Below are positions 53,257-62,296 of a DNA stretch of 64,000 nt, in pieces; positions within the stretch are counted from its first letter, which is position 1; every line of letters starts with the position of its first letter. The position numbers and the translations under genes are program-made. The notes beneath the pieces were generated by a model. That model was not told the origin of the DNA, ran no database searches, and saw only the letters and a program-made list of their open reading frames with translations. Source of the stretch: Algoriphagus sp. TR-M9 (lineage in GTDB: Bacteria > Bacteroidota > Bacteroidia > Cytophagales > Cyclobacteriaceae); the NCBI RefSeq assembly GCF_027594545.1, contig NZ_CP115160.1:1869001-1933000 (forward strand), in the 5' to 3' direction.

Positions 53257-54402
53257 ATGACAGTTTTAGCCAAGTACCAACGAGTAAGAAAACATTCATT
53301 ACACCTCTGTAGCCACCTGATTACGGAGGATTTTAGCCTTCAGGCTTCTGAGGAAGTCAGTCCCCCAAAATGGCATTTGGCGCATACTACTTGGTTTTTT
53401 GAGCAGTTTATTTTGGTACCAAAAGATCCCAGTTATGAGGTCAAGCATCCCCAGTTTAACTTTCTGTTCAATTCTTATTACAATTCGCTCGGTGCCCGAA
53501 CTGCCAGAAATCAGCGCGGGCTCATGTCACGACCTTCGGTGGAAGAAGTGAAAGTTTACCGGGCATATGTAGATGACGCAATGCAGAAGTTGATTCAGAA
53601 AAATAATGCTGAAATAAATGAATTGGTAACTCTAGGTTTGAACCACGAGCAACAACATCAAGAGTTATTGATTACGGATTTAAAGTACAGCCTTTGGTTT
53701 AATCCACTGAATCCAAGTGTGATGGATATCCAGGAATACGGTTCTGAACCAAATTCAAAGTGGGTTTCTGTAGATGCTGGAGTATATGAAATTGGATATA
53801 CGGGCAATGACTTTTGCTACGATAATGAATTAAACCCTCATAAAGTTTACCTCAATGATTTTGCGATTTCTACAGCTCTGGTTACAAATCAGGAGTATTT
53901 GGAATTTATGAATGCCGGAGGCTATGAGAACCCAACCTATTGGCATGATGAGGGCTGGGCTTGGGTTAAGGAACTTCAGGTAAAAGCTCCTCTTTATTGG
54001 GAGATGAAAGATGCCTCCTGGGTTTATTACACGTTGGATGGATTAAAGTCTATCACTCCTGAAGCAGCATTATCCCATGTTAATTTCTACGAAGCTTCAG
54101 CCTATGCTGCTTGGAAAGGAATGAGATTGCCAACGGAATTTGAATGGGAAGTAGCCCAGGATCAATTTGACTGGGGGCAGAGGTGGGAATGGACTAACTC
54201 GGCATATTTACCTTACCCTGGATTTAAAGTAGCTCCAGGAGCAATTGGGGAATACAATGGAAAATTTATGGTTAATCAGATGGTACTTCGAGGCGCGTCT
54301 GTAGCCACTTCTGAAGGTCATTCAAGGCCGACTTATAGAAACTTTTTTCATCCAAAATACAGATGGCAATTTATGGGCATCCGCCTAGCCAAATCACTAT
54401 AA
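53257..54402 (+). CDS. egtB: Ergothioneine sulfoxide synthase EgtB
   Basis: A 381-residue non-haem iron enzyme forming the C-S bond between trimethylhistidine (hercynine) and a thiol. N-terminal DinB-like part: iron ligands His43 (KWHLAHTTWFFEQ), His130 and His134 (NHEQQHQELL). The C-terminal FGE-sulfatase-like domain ends MNAGGYENPTYWHDEGWAWV, MRLPTEFEWEVAQ and RGASVATSEGHSRPTYRNFF. The length is short for EgtB (usual ~430). It is followed 3 bases later by egtD. Absence of egtA and egtC here suggests it uses cysteine rather than gamma-glutamylcysteine. Confidence 0.93.
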   Translation: MTVLAKYQRVRKHSLHLCSHLITEDFSLQASEEVSPPKWHLAHTTWFFEQFILVPKDPSYEVKHPQFNFLFNSYYNSLGARTARNQRGLMSRPSVEEVKVYRAYVDDAMQKLIQKNNAEINELVTLGLNHEQQHQELLITDLKYSLWFNPLNPSVMDIQEYGSEPNSKWVSVDAGVYEIGYTGNDFCYDNELNPHKVYLNDFAISTALVTNQEYLEFMNAGGYENPTYWHDEGWAWVKELQVKAPLYWEMKDASWVYYTLDGLKSITPEAALSHVNFYEASAYAAWKGMRLPTEFEWEVAQDQFDWGQRWEWTNSAYLPYPGFKVAPGAIGEYNGKFMVNQMVLRGASVATSEGHSRPTYRNFFHPKYRWQFMGIRLAKSL

Positions 54403-54405
54403 TTT

Positions 54406-55371
54406 ATGAACGCAAAAAACACGGATTTCGGGACTTTTGCCCAGGATGTAATGCTTGGTCTTAATTCAACTCCGAAAACTTTACCTTCAAAATATTTCTA
54501 TGACGCCAAAGGAGACAAACTGTTTCAGAAGATTATGGCGTTGCCGGAGTATTACCTCACACGGAAAGAATATGATGTTTTAGAAGGCCAACACGAGCAA
54601 ATTCTAGCTGAAATTCTTGCCTTAGACAAAACATTCAATTTGGTGGAATTGGGAGCTGGAGATGGTATGAAAACAAAAATCCTATTGAGGTATCTTGCCA
54701 AAATGGAAGTCGAATTCACTTATTTTCCAGTGGATTTCTCCGGTTCAGTATTGGAGGAATTGGAGGAAAGTCTGTCTTTTGAATTCCCAGCTTTGGAAGT
54801 AAAACCTATCCAGGATACGTATAGAGAATCGCTCAAGAAGCAAGTTTGGGAAAATGGAAAGCCAAACCTGATTTTATTTTTGGGGGCAAATCTTGGAAAC
54901 TTTGGAGCCGATGAAGCTAAGAATATCATTGATCATCTAAGGGTAGGAACAAAAAAGGGAGACTTTGTTTTAATTGGTTTTGACCTGAAAAAAGATCCCC
55001 AGGTTATTCTGAATGCCTATCACGATAAACAAGGAGTAACCCGGGAGTTCAATTTGAACCTTTTGGATAGAATTAACAGGGAGTTAGATGCGGATTTTGA
55101 TCGGGAGTCTTTTAGCCATTGGCCGACCTATGATCCTGTCAGTGGGGAATGCAGAAGCTATTTGGTTTCACAAAAATCACAGGAAGTTACTATTGGTGCA
55201 CTAAATCAAACATTTGAATTTGAGGAATTTGAGTCAATCTTTACTGAAATTTCCAAGAAGTATAGCCTGTCTGAAATCAGCCATTTAGCATCCTTAGGAG
55301 GTTTTGAAGTTAAGGAAAACTTTATGGATTCCGAAGGATATTTTGCTGATGTGCTGTGGGTGAAAAAATAA
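54406..55371 (+). CDS. egtD: L-histidine N-alpha-methyltransferase EgtD
   Basis: A 321-residue SAM-dependent enzyme that trimethylates the amino group of histidine to hercynine, the first step of ergothioneine synthesis. Features: PSKYFYDAKGDKLFQKIMAL, LPEYYLTRKEYDVLEGQHEQ, the SAM site FNLVELGAGDGMKTKILL and FLGANLGNFGADEAKNI. Length equals other EgtD proteins. It starts 3 bases after egtB, so the order is egtB then egtD, opposite to the order of the pathway. Confidence 0.95.
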   Translation: MNAKNTDFGTFAQDVMLGLNSTPKTLPSKYFYDAKGDKLFQKIMALPEYYLTRKEYDVLEGQHEQILAEILALDKTFNLVELGAGDGMKTKILLRYLAKMEVEFTYFPVDFSGSVLEELEESLSFEFPALEVKPIQDTYRESLKKQVWENGKPNLILFLGANLGNFGADEAKNIIDHLRVGTKKGDFVLIGFDLKKDPQVILNAYHDKQGVTREFNLNLLDRINRELDADFDRESFSHWPTYDPVSGECRSYLVSQKSQEVTIGALNQTFEFEEFESIFTEISKKYSLSEISHLASLGGFEVKENFMDSEGYFADVLWVKK

Positions 55372-55420
55372 TTGATTTTCAATAAATTATTTATTCCCCA
55401 ATTAATTTCACGAGCTTACT

Positions 55421-56485
55421 CTACTCTTTTGTTAACGCATACATTACTATTTTAGGGTTTTTCTCTTCAGCACCTTTCATATTTTTAATGATTGAATAAT
55501 AGGTATCCTTAGTTAGATGTTTTGGAAAAACTTCAAGAGAGTAACTTTCCCGAGGCAGTTGCCTACTAAATGTTGGAACACTGTTCTTTAAATCAAGGAT
55601 TAAGTGATAGGAATCTTTTTTATAACCTATGAGTATGCTTGCATTTCCATCATTTATTTCCACTGACTGGGTCCGTATGGTATCTGACTTTCCGAAATCT
55701 GTGAAGTCAAGTTGATATTCAGGGATTAGGTGATCTTCCTCAACCCGGTAAATCGTATCCTTTTGATCAACCATTCCCTCGAACCGAACGCGCGGAATAT
55801 AAAAGAGAAGGTTTTCATTTTTTTTACCAAATGGCTTAAGGAAAGTGTTGATTCTGTAAAATCGTGAATAAAAGCTATAGAGTGGGGTTTCCTGTGAGTT
55901 GAATTCCAGGGTGGTAGGCTCTAAGAAGCTTAGCAATACCGTTTGTGCACCACTACCATAAGATTCAATACCTTCTTGAATTACTAATACCTTATCATTT
56001 TCCTTATAGATGGAAATTGGACGTCCGGGTAATTTTTTACTTGATGCTATAAAATCCCCTTCCAAATCAAAGGAACTCAATACCATTTTTTCCCAATCAG
56101 CAAGTAGGACTCTACTATTAATTTCATCTAAGTAAATGGAAGTAGGAACATTATATTCATCTGGACCATCACCTTTTTTTCCTAAAGTCTGAATGAAATT
56201 CCCATCGTGATCAAACTTTAAAAGGCCTTGCTTCATATCCAAAAGGAAAATATAGTCCTTTGCAAAAGTAATATACTGTATTGAAGAAATTGGGGGATTA
56301 CCTGGGCGTTCTAGATCGATAGTGTCTATTGCCTTAAACTGTAAATCATTTTCATGATCGAGCAAAAATTCTTTGCTGATTTCTATCTGATGGATGCCTT
56401 TTACTACTTCGGTCTCATTTTTAGTGTTACAATATTGAAAAAGTGCCAGGCACAACAAGAGATAAAATCCAGTAGAAAATTTCAT
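55421..56485 (-). CDS. Six-bladed beta-propeller lipoprotein
   Basis: A 354-residue lipoprotein, signal MKFSTGFYLLLCLALFQYC (lipid Cys19). The mature protein contains propeller strands of the 6-bladed type seen in Bacteroidota (FLLDMKQGLLKFDHDGNFIQ, LGKKGDGPDEYNVPTSIYLD, RVLLADWEKMVLSSFDLEGD, IYRVEEDHLIPEYQLDFTDF). This matches the 6-bladed propeller group near PF17170; function unknown, possibly glycan or peptide binding. ATG at 56485 rather than 56500 fits the lipoprotein signal. It follows the phosphomutase on the same strand but after a strong terminator. Confidence 0.85.
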   Translation of the reverse strand: MKFSTGFYLLLCLALFQYCNTKNETEVVKGIHQIEISKEFLLDHENDLQFKAIDTIDLERPGNPPISSIQYITFAKDYIFLLDMKQGLLKFDHDGNFIQTLGKKGDGPDEYNVPTSIYLDEINSRVLLADWEKMVLSSFDLEGDFIASSKKLPGRPISIYKENDKVLVIQEGIESYGSGAQTVLLSFLEPTTLEFNSQETPLYSFYSRFYRINTFLKPFGKKNENLLFYIPRVRFEGMVDQKDTIYRVEEDHLIPEYQLDFTDFGKSDTIRTQSVEINDGNASILIGYKKDSYHLILDLKNSVPTFSRQLPRESYSLEVFPKHLTKDTYYSIIKNMKGAEEKNPKIVMYALTKE

Positions 56486-56576
56486 GGTCAATAGGGCCAA
56501 ATTTGTTTTGCTAAAAAAATTGATAAAAGTTAAATTACTGGATAGTACGCACCGACTAAATATTTTGTTGCATATT

Positions 56577-56612
56577 AAAATGAAAGCACTGAATTTTCAG
56601 TGCTTTCATTTT
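56577..56612 (-). terminator. Terminator of the phosphohexomutase gene
   Basis: A 16-bp perfect stem (56577-56592 with 56597-56612), 4-base loop. On the minus strand As precede and a T-run follows. 17 bases after the mutase stop. Confidence 0.92.
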
Positions 56613-56629
56613 TTTCAATTGTAGGCGTT

Positions 56630-58360
56630 TTAGCTGAAATATCGCTTTAAACCTTCCAGTCTTTCTACCAATTCAGCTTCCACCTTTCTATAGTCTGAGG
56701 TATTTGCCAGAGGAGCATTAACTGAAAAGTAATACTTGATTTTTGGTTCGGTACCAGAGGGTCTGGCGGAAATTTTACTGCCGTCTGCCAAATAAAATTG
56801 GATGACATTGGATTTATCCATTTCTAACTTTTCAGATTTACCAGTAAGCAGGTCTTTGATGCTGCTTTCTTTCACATCCATGATTTTTACCACTTTTACC
56901 CCGTTCATTTCTGAAGGCGGATGGTGGCGGAAATCTGTCATCAGTGCCTGAATTTGCTCGGCTCCGTCTTTTCCTTTTTTGGTTACTGAAATCAGTGCTT
57001 CTTTGTAGAATCCAAATTGAGAATAGATTTCAGCCAGTACATCAAAAACCGTTTTTCCCTGGGTTTTATAATAGGCTATAGCTTCAGCTACCATGGCGCA
57101 GGCACTTACACCGTCCTTATCACGGACAAAGTCTCCCACCAAATACCCGTATGACTCTTCGCCACCACCTATGAAGGTTTCTTTGCCTTCTAGATCTTTG
57201 ATGATGGCAGCTATATTCTTGAAGCCCGTCAATACGGAGAAACATTTCACTCCAAATCCTTCACAAATTCTATCAATCAATTCTGTGGTCACTATGGTAT
57301 TGACCATAAACTGCTTTCCATCCAATTTGCCGGCTTCTTTCCACTTACTAAGCAAATAATAGGTCAGCAAGGAGCCCGTTTGATTTCCGTTCAGCAGCTC
57401 AAACTCACCTGATTCATTTGGCACCGCTGCTGCATATCGATCTCCGTCCGGATCACAAGCCAAAACCAGTTCGGCATTGACTTCTTTACCTAACTTAAGA
57501 GAGAGTGTGAGTGCCTCGGCTTCTTCAGGATTGGGATAAATTACAGTAGGGAAATTCCCATCCGGTTCCGCTTGTTCTTTGACTATGTTTACATTTTCAA
57601 AACCAAAAGTTTTCAGTGCTGCTGGTACCATTTTGCCGGAAGCTCCATGAATCGGAGAGAAGACAATAGGCATGCTATTTTGAGCCTGCACAGCCTCCGG
57701 AGAAAGGCTTAATCCTTTGACCAAATCCAGGTAAATCTGGTCAAAATCCTCTTCAATGAAGTGAAAAAGCTCATCGTTCTTGTCCCAGTTCACATCATCA
57801 AAGGAGGTGATTTTTTTAACCTCATCAATGATGTTTTTGTCGTGGGGAGCGACCACCTGTGCCCCATCATCCCAATAGGCCTTGTAGCCATTGTACTCTT
57901 TAGGATTGTGAGATGCAGTGATCATCACCCCGCTTTTGCAGTCAAAATGCCTCACGGCAAAAGAAAGCATGGGGGTGGGGCGCATTTCTTTGAAATACAT
58001 CACATGAATACCGTTTGCTGTCAACACATTTGCTGTGGTGGTAGCAAAAAGCGTATTGTTAATACGGCAGTCATTGGTGATTGCCACACGGATGGTTTCT
58101 CCTGGGAAGCATTTCAAAAGGTAATTTGCCAATCCTTGGGTGGCCATCCCTACGGTGTACACATTCATCCGGTTTGTCCCTACGCCCATCAGGCCACGGA
58201 GCCCACCCGTACCAAATTCCAGGTCTTGATAGAATGAGTCAATGAGTTCCGAAGGATTTTCATCAATCAGTTTTTGAATTTCAAGTTTTGTGTCCTGATC
58301 GATGTTTCCACTTAGCCATGAATTTGCTTTGGCTAAGATGCTAGGGTCTATGCTTGTCAT
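56630..58360 (-). CDS. Phosphoglucomutase / phosphomannomutase family protein
   Basis: A 576-residue hexose-phosphate mutase that moves phosphate between C6 and C1. The four conserved loops: active Ser in MITASHNPKEYNGYKAYW, the metal-binding DPDGDR in ACDPDGDRYAAAVPN, the sugar loop in FIGGGEESYGYLVGDFVRD, and the phosphate-binding ARPSGTEPKIKYYFSV. Size and the extended N-terminus fit the PgcA/PGM2-like branch used in trehalose, glycogen or nucleotide-sugar metabolism. The exact sugar is unclear. Confidence 0.93.
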   Translation of the reverse strand: MTSIDPSILAKANSWLSGNIDQDTKLEIQKLIDENPSELIDSFYQDLEFGTGGLRGLMGVGTNRMNVYTVGMATQGLANYLLKCFPGETIRVAITNDCRINNTLFATTTANVLTANGIHVMYFKEMRPTPMLSFAVRHFDCKSGVMITASHNPKEYNGYKAYWDDGAQVVAPHDKNIIDEVKKITSFDDVNWDKNDELFHFIEEDFDQIYLDLVKGLSLSPEAVQAQNSMPIVFSPIHGASGKMVPAALKTFGFENVNIVKEQAEPDGNFPTVIYPNPEEAEALTLSLKLGKEVNAELVLACDPDGDRYAAAVPNESGEFELLNGNQTGSLLTYYLLSKWKEAGKLDGKQFMVNTIVTTELIDRICEGFGVKCFSVLTGFKNIAAIIKDLEGKETFIGGGEESYGYLVGDFVRDKDGVSACAMVAEAIAYYKTQGKTVFDVLAEIYSQFGFYKEALISVTKKGKDGAEQIQALMTDFRHHPPSEMNGVKVVKIMDVKESSIKDLLTGKSEKLEMDKSNVIQFYLADGSKISARPSGTEPKIKYYFSVNAPLANTSDYRKVEAELVERLEGLKRYFS

Positions 58361-58521
58361 GTTTTAAAAATTGTTTGAGTTCTAAGATATATAAATTCAT
58401 AAAATATGCCATCCGTTAATTGCTGAGCTTCTGATAATGATGAGAATAAATTATGGAGGTCTATTCGCTAAGTAGCTTTGCTCACATACCCTGCAATATT
58501 TTTTTAGCGTAGAGATTCAGC

Positions 58522-58529
58522 TATTTTTG
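58522..58529 (+). promoter_or_regulatory. -7 box before the LacZ-like gene
   Basis: TATTTTTG, exact TAnnTTTG. A TTG start at 58527 would overlap it, so the ATG at 58554 (24 bases downstream) is preferred. Confidence 0.55.
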
Positions 58530-58553
58530 AGCACATTTCAGGAGTATTCATCT

Positions 58554-61010
58554 ATGCAAACCCACAGGACTTGGCTTTTAGGCCTATTTATTTTTTTTCA
58601 GCTCACCCTTCTTTCTGCACAAAGTCCAACCAAAAATATTTCTGCTCATAGGTTCTATCTCAGTGGACAAGGGGCTGAAACTAAAGTGTATTGGGATTTT
58701 AAGGTTTCTAGTGGTAGAAAAAGTGGAGATTGGTCAAAAATTCTGGTACCCTCCAACTGGGAAATGCAGGGATTTGGGAAGTTTCATCCTCCTTCAAGGG
58801 AAGTCGAAAACCCTCTAAATGCAGAGCAAGAGACCGGGATATATAGACATCGGTTTTTTGCAAATTCAGCATGGAAAAGAAAAGAGATAAACTTGGTGTT
58901 TGAAGGAGTGCTAGCTGAATTTGAAGTGACTTTAAATGGAGAAAACTTAGTGCCTACCTATTCTGAAAACCTAGGAAAAACCGTTTATCCTATTTCTGAA
59001 AATATTGATCTCAGAAGTGAAAATGTACTAGAGGTAAAAGTTTATAAATATTTTGATAAACAGTATATTAAAAAATATTTTAACACTAAGGGTCAATGGA
59101 TTTTTGGCGGGATTTATAGGCCAGTTTATTTAGAGATTTTACCAAAGTTTCACTTTTCAATTTCTAGCTTAGAAGCCCGGGCTGAGGGTACGCTGAAAGC
59201 ACAGCTTGATTTTTTTGATACTTCAAATTCAGCTGAAGTTCTGCTGGAGCTTTATGACCTGAAATCAGGTGAATCTATAGGCCGTTCTTCACAGCAAGTA
59301 ACAGGAAAATCAGTTTTTATTGATCAAAATTTCAGTGGGATTGTGTCCTGGAGTCCTGAGCACCCCAAGCTTTATGAGGCTAGATTTTCAGTGGTACAAG
59401 GAGGTAAAATACGCTATCAACAATCCGAAACTATAGGCTTTAAAACTTTCAATTGGACTGAATCAAATGAAGTAATTTTCAATGGCAAACCATTGAAAAT
59501 AAAGGCAGTTGAAAGGGTCTCTTTTTATCCTACTACGGCAAGAACACTTAGCAAGCAGCATATTCTTGAGGATATCCAACTGCTAAAAGCGATGAACGCA
59601 AACGCAGTAGTGATGCCGCTTATAGGTGCGGAGGAGTATTTTCTCGACCTGGCCGATTCCCTTGGTATGTTGATAATTCCAGGGATTAAAAGTAACAATT
59701 TCAATCCCTCTTTGCTTGACCTGGAAGGAAGATCCTTAAATTCCATTCGCATGGAAAATGCCGGAAAACTAACCTTCGAAGCGGTGGTCAGAGATGATTT
59801 AGGGGGTGTTTTGGACTGTGATGAGCAGTCAAGTCCGGCAGCTTTACTGGGGCCATATAGAAGTAAAAGCGCTTTATATTATTCTTATCAATCGAACTGG
59901 TCGCCGATCCAAATTTTAGATTTTGACCTCAAAGATGATGCTTCAACAAAAGTCTTGGTTCGAAATAATTTCCACTTTAGTGACTTAAGTACTTCTCAAA
60001 TTCTTTGGGCTGTGGATAAAATAGAGGCTTGGGATCAAAGCAGAACTTTGTATTCTGGAAGCCTTACTTTACCAAAAACAGAATCTGGAGATTCTGTTTG
60101 GGTGGATGTGAAATTGCCGGCAAATTGGCGGGATGGAGATCTGCTCCGTGTCACGCCTGCAAGTGAAAACGCTGAAGCATTCAATCCTTGGTCCGTCCCT
60201 CTGCGAAGGCCACAGGCTGGAAATGCAGCCTATTTTAAAAGCCGAGCAGTATGGGATGAGCAAGCGGTATTAGTTCGGGAATCTTCTACAGATCTGCAGT
60301 TTTCGGTCGGAGAGCGTTTGTTCGTCTTTGGGAAAACTGATGGCTTACTGCAAATGGTCAAAATTAATCGAGATTTGATTTACCTAAGTCAGTATGTTGG
60401 TGAAAGTCAAGGTCTATCGATTCAACGTGAAGTCACTTGGAAGCAACAGGACGATGGTTCTGTGAAGATTTTGTCGCTGAATACGGAGACCTCAGCGTAT
60501 TATTCATGGACCGTTTTTCCTAGCGGGGAAGTTTTGCTAAAGGCCGGTTATGGGCTTGGAGACTCTGGCTTTTCAAAGCTTGGTTTTAGATATAAAGTGT
60601 CTGGTTTGAAGGAAGTTAAGTGGATTGGAAATGGGCCCTTGCCAGTTTCAGAGCCAAGCCAGCAACGTGTTAATTTTGGTCTTTGGCAGCAAAGCACTAG
60701 CCCACAACATCTGAATTTACCCTCCTTGCCATGGGAAAGTAAGGCTTATGGCAATTTTCCCGACATCCATGCTTTTCAGTTGATAAGTGATAGAAGTACA
60801 ATAGAGCTCAGGACAGAAACTGAAGGCTTGGCAGTAAGTTTACAGAATATGGCTAGGGAGAAAATGGATTTGGCAGAAAGTTCCAGGGCATTCGAAAACC
60901 TAGACTTGTGGATCGAACCTACATCTAGCTTTGAAAACCAAGAGAATGGTGTGTCTAAGGAAGTAGCGAGAAAGGTTGAGGAAACCGTCATTTGGTTTAG
61001 GTTCTTTTGA
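58554..61010 (+). CDS. GH2/LacZ-like protein lacking most of the catalytic barrel
   Basis: An 818-residue exported protein (signal near LLGLFIFFQLTLLSAQ). Its parts line up with LacZ-type GH2 enzymes: N-terminal sugar-binding fold (VPSNWEMQGFGKFHPPSREV, TGIYRHRFFANSAWKRKEIN, QWIFGGIYRPVYLEI), an Ig-like domain (~200-300), then only the first ~75 residues of the TIM barrel (~311-384: KIKAVERVSFYPTTARTLSK, LEDIQLLKAMNANAVVMP). After LIIPGIKSNN the sequence passes at once into the later beta-domain part (~420 on). It ends with the Bgal small-chain domain (VKWIGNGPLPVSEPSQQRVN). The GH2 acid/base N-E pair and nucleophile region are absent. The frame is intact, so it is a preserved pseudo-enzyme rather than a broken gene. 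Confidence 0.8.
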   Translation: MQTHRTWLLGLFIFFQLTLLSAQSPTKNISAHRFYLSGQGAETKVYWDFKVSSGRKSGDWSKILVPSNWEMQGFGKFHPPSREVENPLNAEQETGIYRHRFFANSAWKRKEINLVFEGVLAEFEVTLNGENLVPTYSENLGKTVYPISENIDLRSENVLEVKVYKYFDKQYIKKYFNTKGQWIFGGIYRPVYLEILPKFHFSISSLEARAEGTLKAQLDFFDTSNSAEVLLELYDLKSGESIGRSSQQVTGKSVFIDQNFSGIVSWSPEHPKLYEARFSVVQGGKIRYQQSETIGFKTFNWTESNEVIFNGKPLKIKAVERVSFYPTTARTLSKQHILEDIQLLKAMNANAVVMPLIGAEEYFLDLADSLGMLIIPGIKSNNFNPSLLDLEGRSLNSIRMENAGKLTFEAVVRDDLGGVLDCDEQSSPAALLGPYRSKSALYYSYQSNWSPIQILDFDLKDDASTKVLVRNNFHFSDLSTSQILWAVDKIEAWDQSRTLYSGSLTLPKTESGDSVWVDVKLPANWRDGDLLRVTPASENAEAFNPWSVPLRRPQAGNAAYFKSRAVWDEQAVLVRESSTDLQFSVGERLFVFGKTDGLLQMVKINRDLIYLSQYVGESQGLSIQREVTWKQQDDGSVKILSLNTETSAYYSWTVFPSGEVLLKAGYGLGDSGFSKLGFRYKVSGLKEVKWIGNGPLPVSEPSQQRVNFGLWQQSTSPQHLNLPSLPWESKAYGNFPDIHAFQLISDRSTIELRTETEGLAVSLQNMAREKMDLAESSRAFENLDLWIEPTSSFENQENGVSKEVARKVEETVIWFRFF

Positions 61011-61099
61011 AAATTAGTGAATTCGCACCATTTTCGATTTAGATTTAGGGAATGAAAATATTTTTCAATTAACTTAAAGGGTACCTATTTTTAGACAGT

Positions 61100-62296
61100 A
61101 TGTTCAAAAAGATTTTTGCTTTAACGCTTTTGCTTTTGCCTATTAAGGTTTTTGCTCAGACTGAAGAGAAGCCATCACTTGAGATTTATGGGCAGTTCAT
61201 GACCGATATTGGATATAATTTTGGTCAACTTGACCCGCTTTGGTTTGATGTAATGCGCCCATCTAAATTACCGGCTTACCCCAATGAATTCGGCGGAGAT
61301 GGGAGTGTTTATTTTTCTATACGACAGACCAAATTAGGTTTTAAGGTAAAGACTCCCACCAAGCTGGGGGAGTTGATGACCTTTGTTGATTTTGATTTTT
61401 TCGGTGTGGGTAAAATGGCAGGGGAGGTAGCATTTCACCTTCGTTACGCATATTTACAGCTTGGCAAGTTCGGCATAGGCCAGGTAGATTCTCCTTTTCA
61501 AGATGTAGATGTTTTCCCCAATACGGTAGAATATTGGGGGCCATCCGGAGTGGTGGCATTTCGAAATGTACAGTTTAGGTATATGCCACTTCAAGGCAGG
61601 AATAGATTGACCTTCGCCATAGAGCGGCCAGGGGCCAGTGCAGATGAAGGGATTTATGCAGATAGGCAGGAGTTGGAAGGAGTGAGGTTCCGCTTTCCCA
61701 TGCCCGATGTTTCCGGCGAGTTTCGCATGAGTAGAGACTGGGGTTATGCAGAGGTGGCAGGCATAGTGAGAAGGATAGTTTGGGATGATTATCAGGAGGA
61801 TGGTATTGATCTGAATGGTAGTGCCTGGGGATGGGGAATCAATCTAAGCACGAATATCAAAGTGGGTGATTTTGGGGTGATCAAAGGACAGGTGGTAGGT
61901 GGGGAGGCATTCCAAAGTTACCTGGACGATGCTTCTGCAGATATTGGCGTAGTGGACAATCCAGATGGCCCAAGTGACAGACCTTTTGAAGGCGTGGCCA
62001 TGCCTCAAATTGGCGTAGTGCTCTACTATAACCATTCCTGGGGCGAGAAACTGACCAGCGCTTTTGGATGGTCAGTTTCAAATGCCAGGCTTACAGATCA
62101 GTTGATCCCTTCAGCTTTTCAACGGGGTGATTATGTGTCGGGTAATTTAATGTACCACCCATTTCCAAATGTGACAGGTGCTGCAGAGGTGATATTTATC
62201 AACAGGAGGAATTTCTCTGATGGGTTTACCAGTCAGGCTACCAAACTCCAGTTTAGTTTTCGATATTCTTTTTCCCATATTTTTCAGAGGAATTAA
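61100..62296 (+). CDS. DcaP-like outer-membrane porin
   Basis: A 398-residue beta-barrel protein with a signal peptide ending at VFAQT. Alternating strands and loops (GEVAFHLRYAYLQLGKFGIG, QVDSPFQDVDVFPNTVEYWG, LTFAIERPGASADEGIYADR, GFTSQATKLQFSFRYSFSHI) and an aromatic C-terminus fit the DcaP-type trimeric porins that pass small anionic or carbohydrate-like compounds. It follows the LacZ-like gene by 89 bases on the same strand, so it may import sugars for it. Overlaps the converging YihY gene by 4 bases. Confidence 0.85.
   Translation: MFKKIFALTLLLLPIKVFAQTEEKPSLEIYGQFMTDIGYNFGQLDPLWFDVMRPSKLPAYPNEFGGDGSVYFSIRQTKLGFKVKTPTKLGELMTFVDFDFFGVGKMAGEVAFHLRYAYLQLGKFGIGQVDSPFQDVDVFPNTVEYWGPSGVVAFRNVQFRYMPLQGRNRLTFAIERPGASADEGIYADRQELEGVRFRFPMPDVSGEFRMSRDWGYAEVAGIVRRIVWDDYQEDGIDLNGSAWGWGINLSTNIKVGDFGVIKGQVVGGEAFQSYLDDASADIGVVDNPDGPSDRPFEGVAMPQIGVVLYYNHSWGEKLTSAFGWSVSNARLTDQLIPSAFQRGDYVSGNLMYHPFPNVTGAAEVIFINRRNFSDGFTSQATKLQFSFRYSFSHIFQRN

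Noticed and set aside
58554..61010. The LacZ-like gene as a frameshifted pseudogene
   Set aside because: A single frame runs through with no stop; the missing barrel is a deletion, not a frame break.
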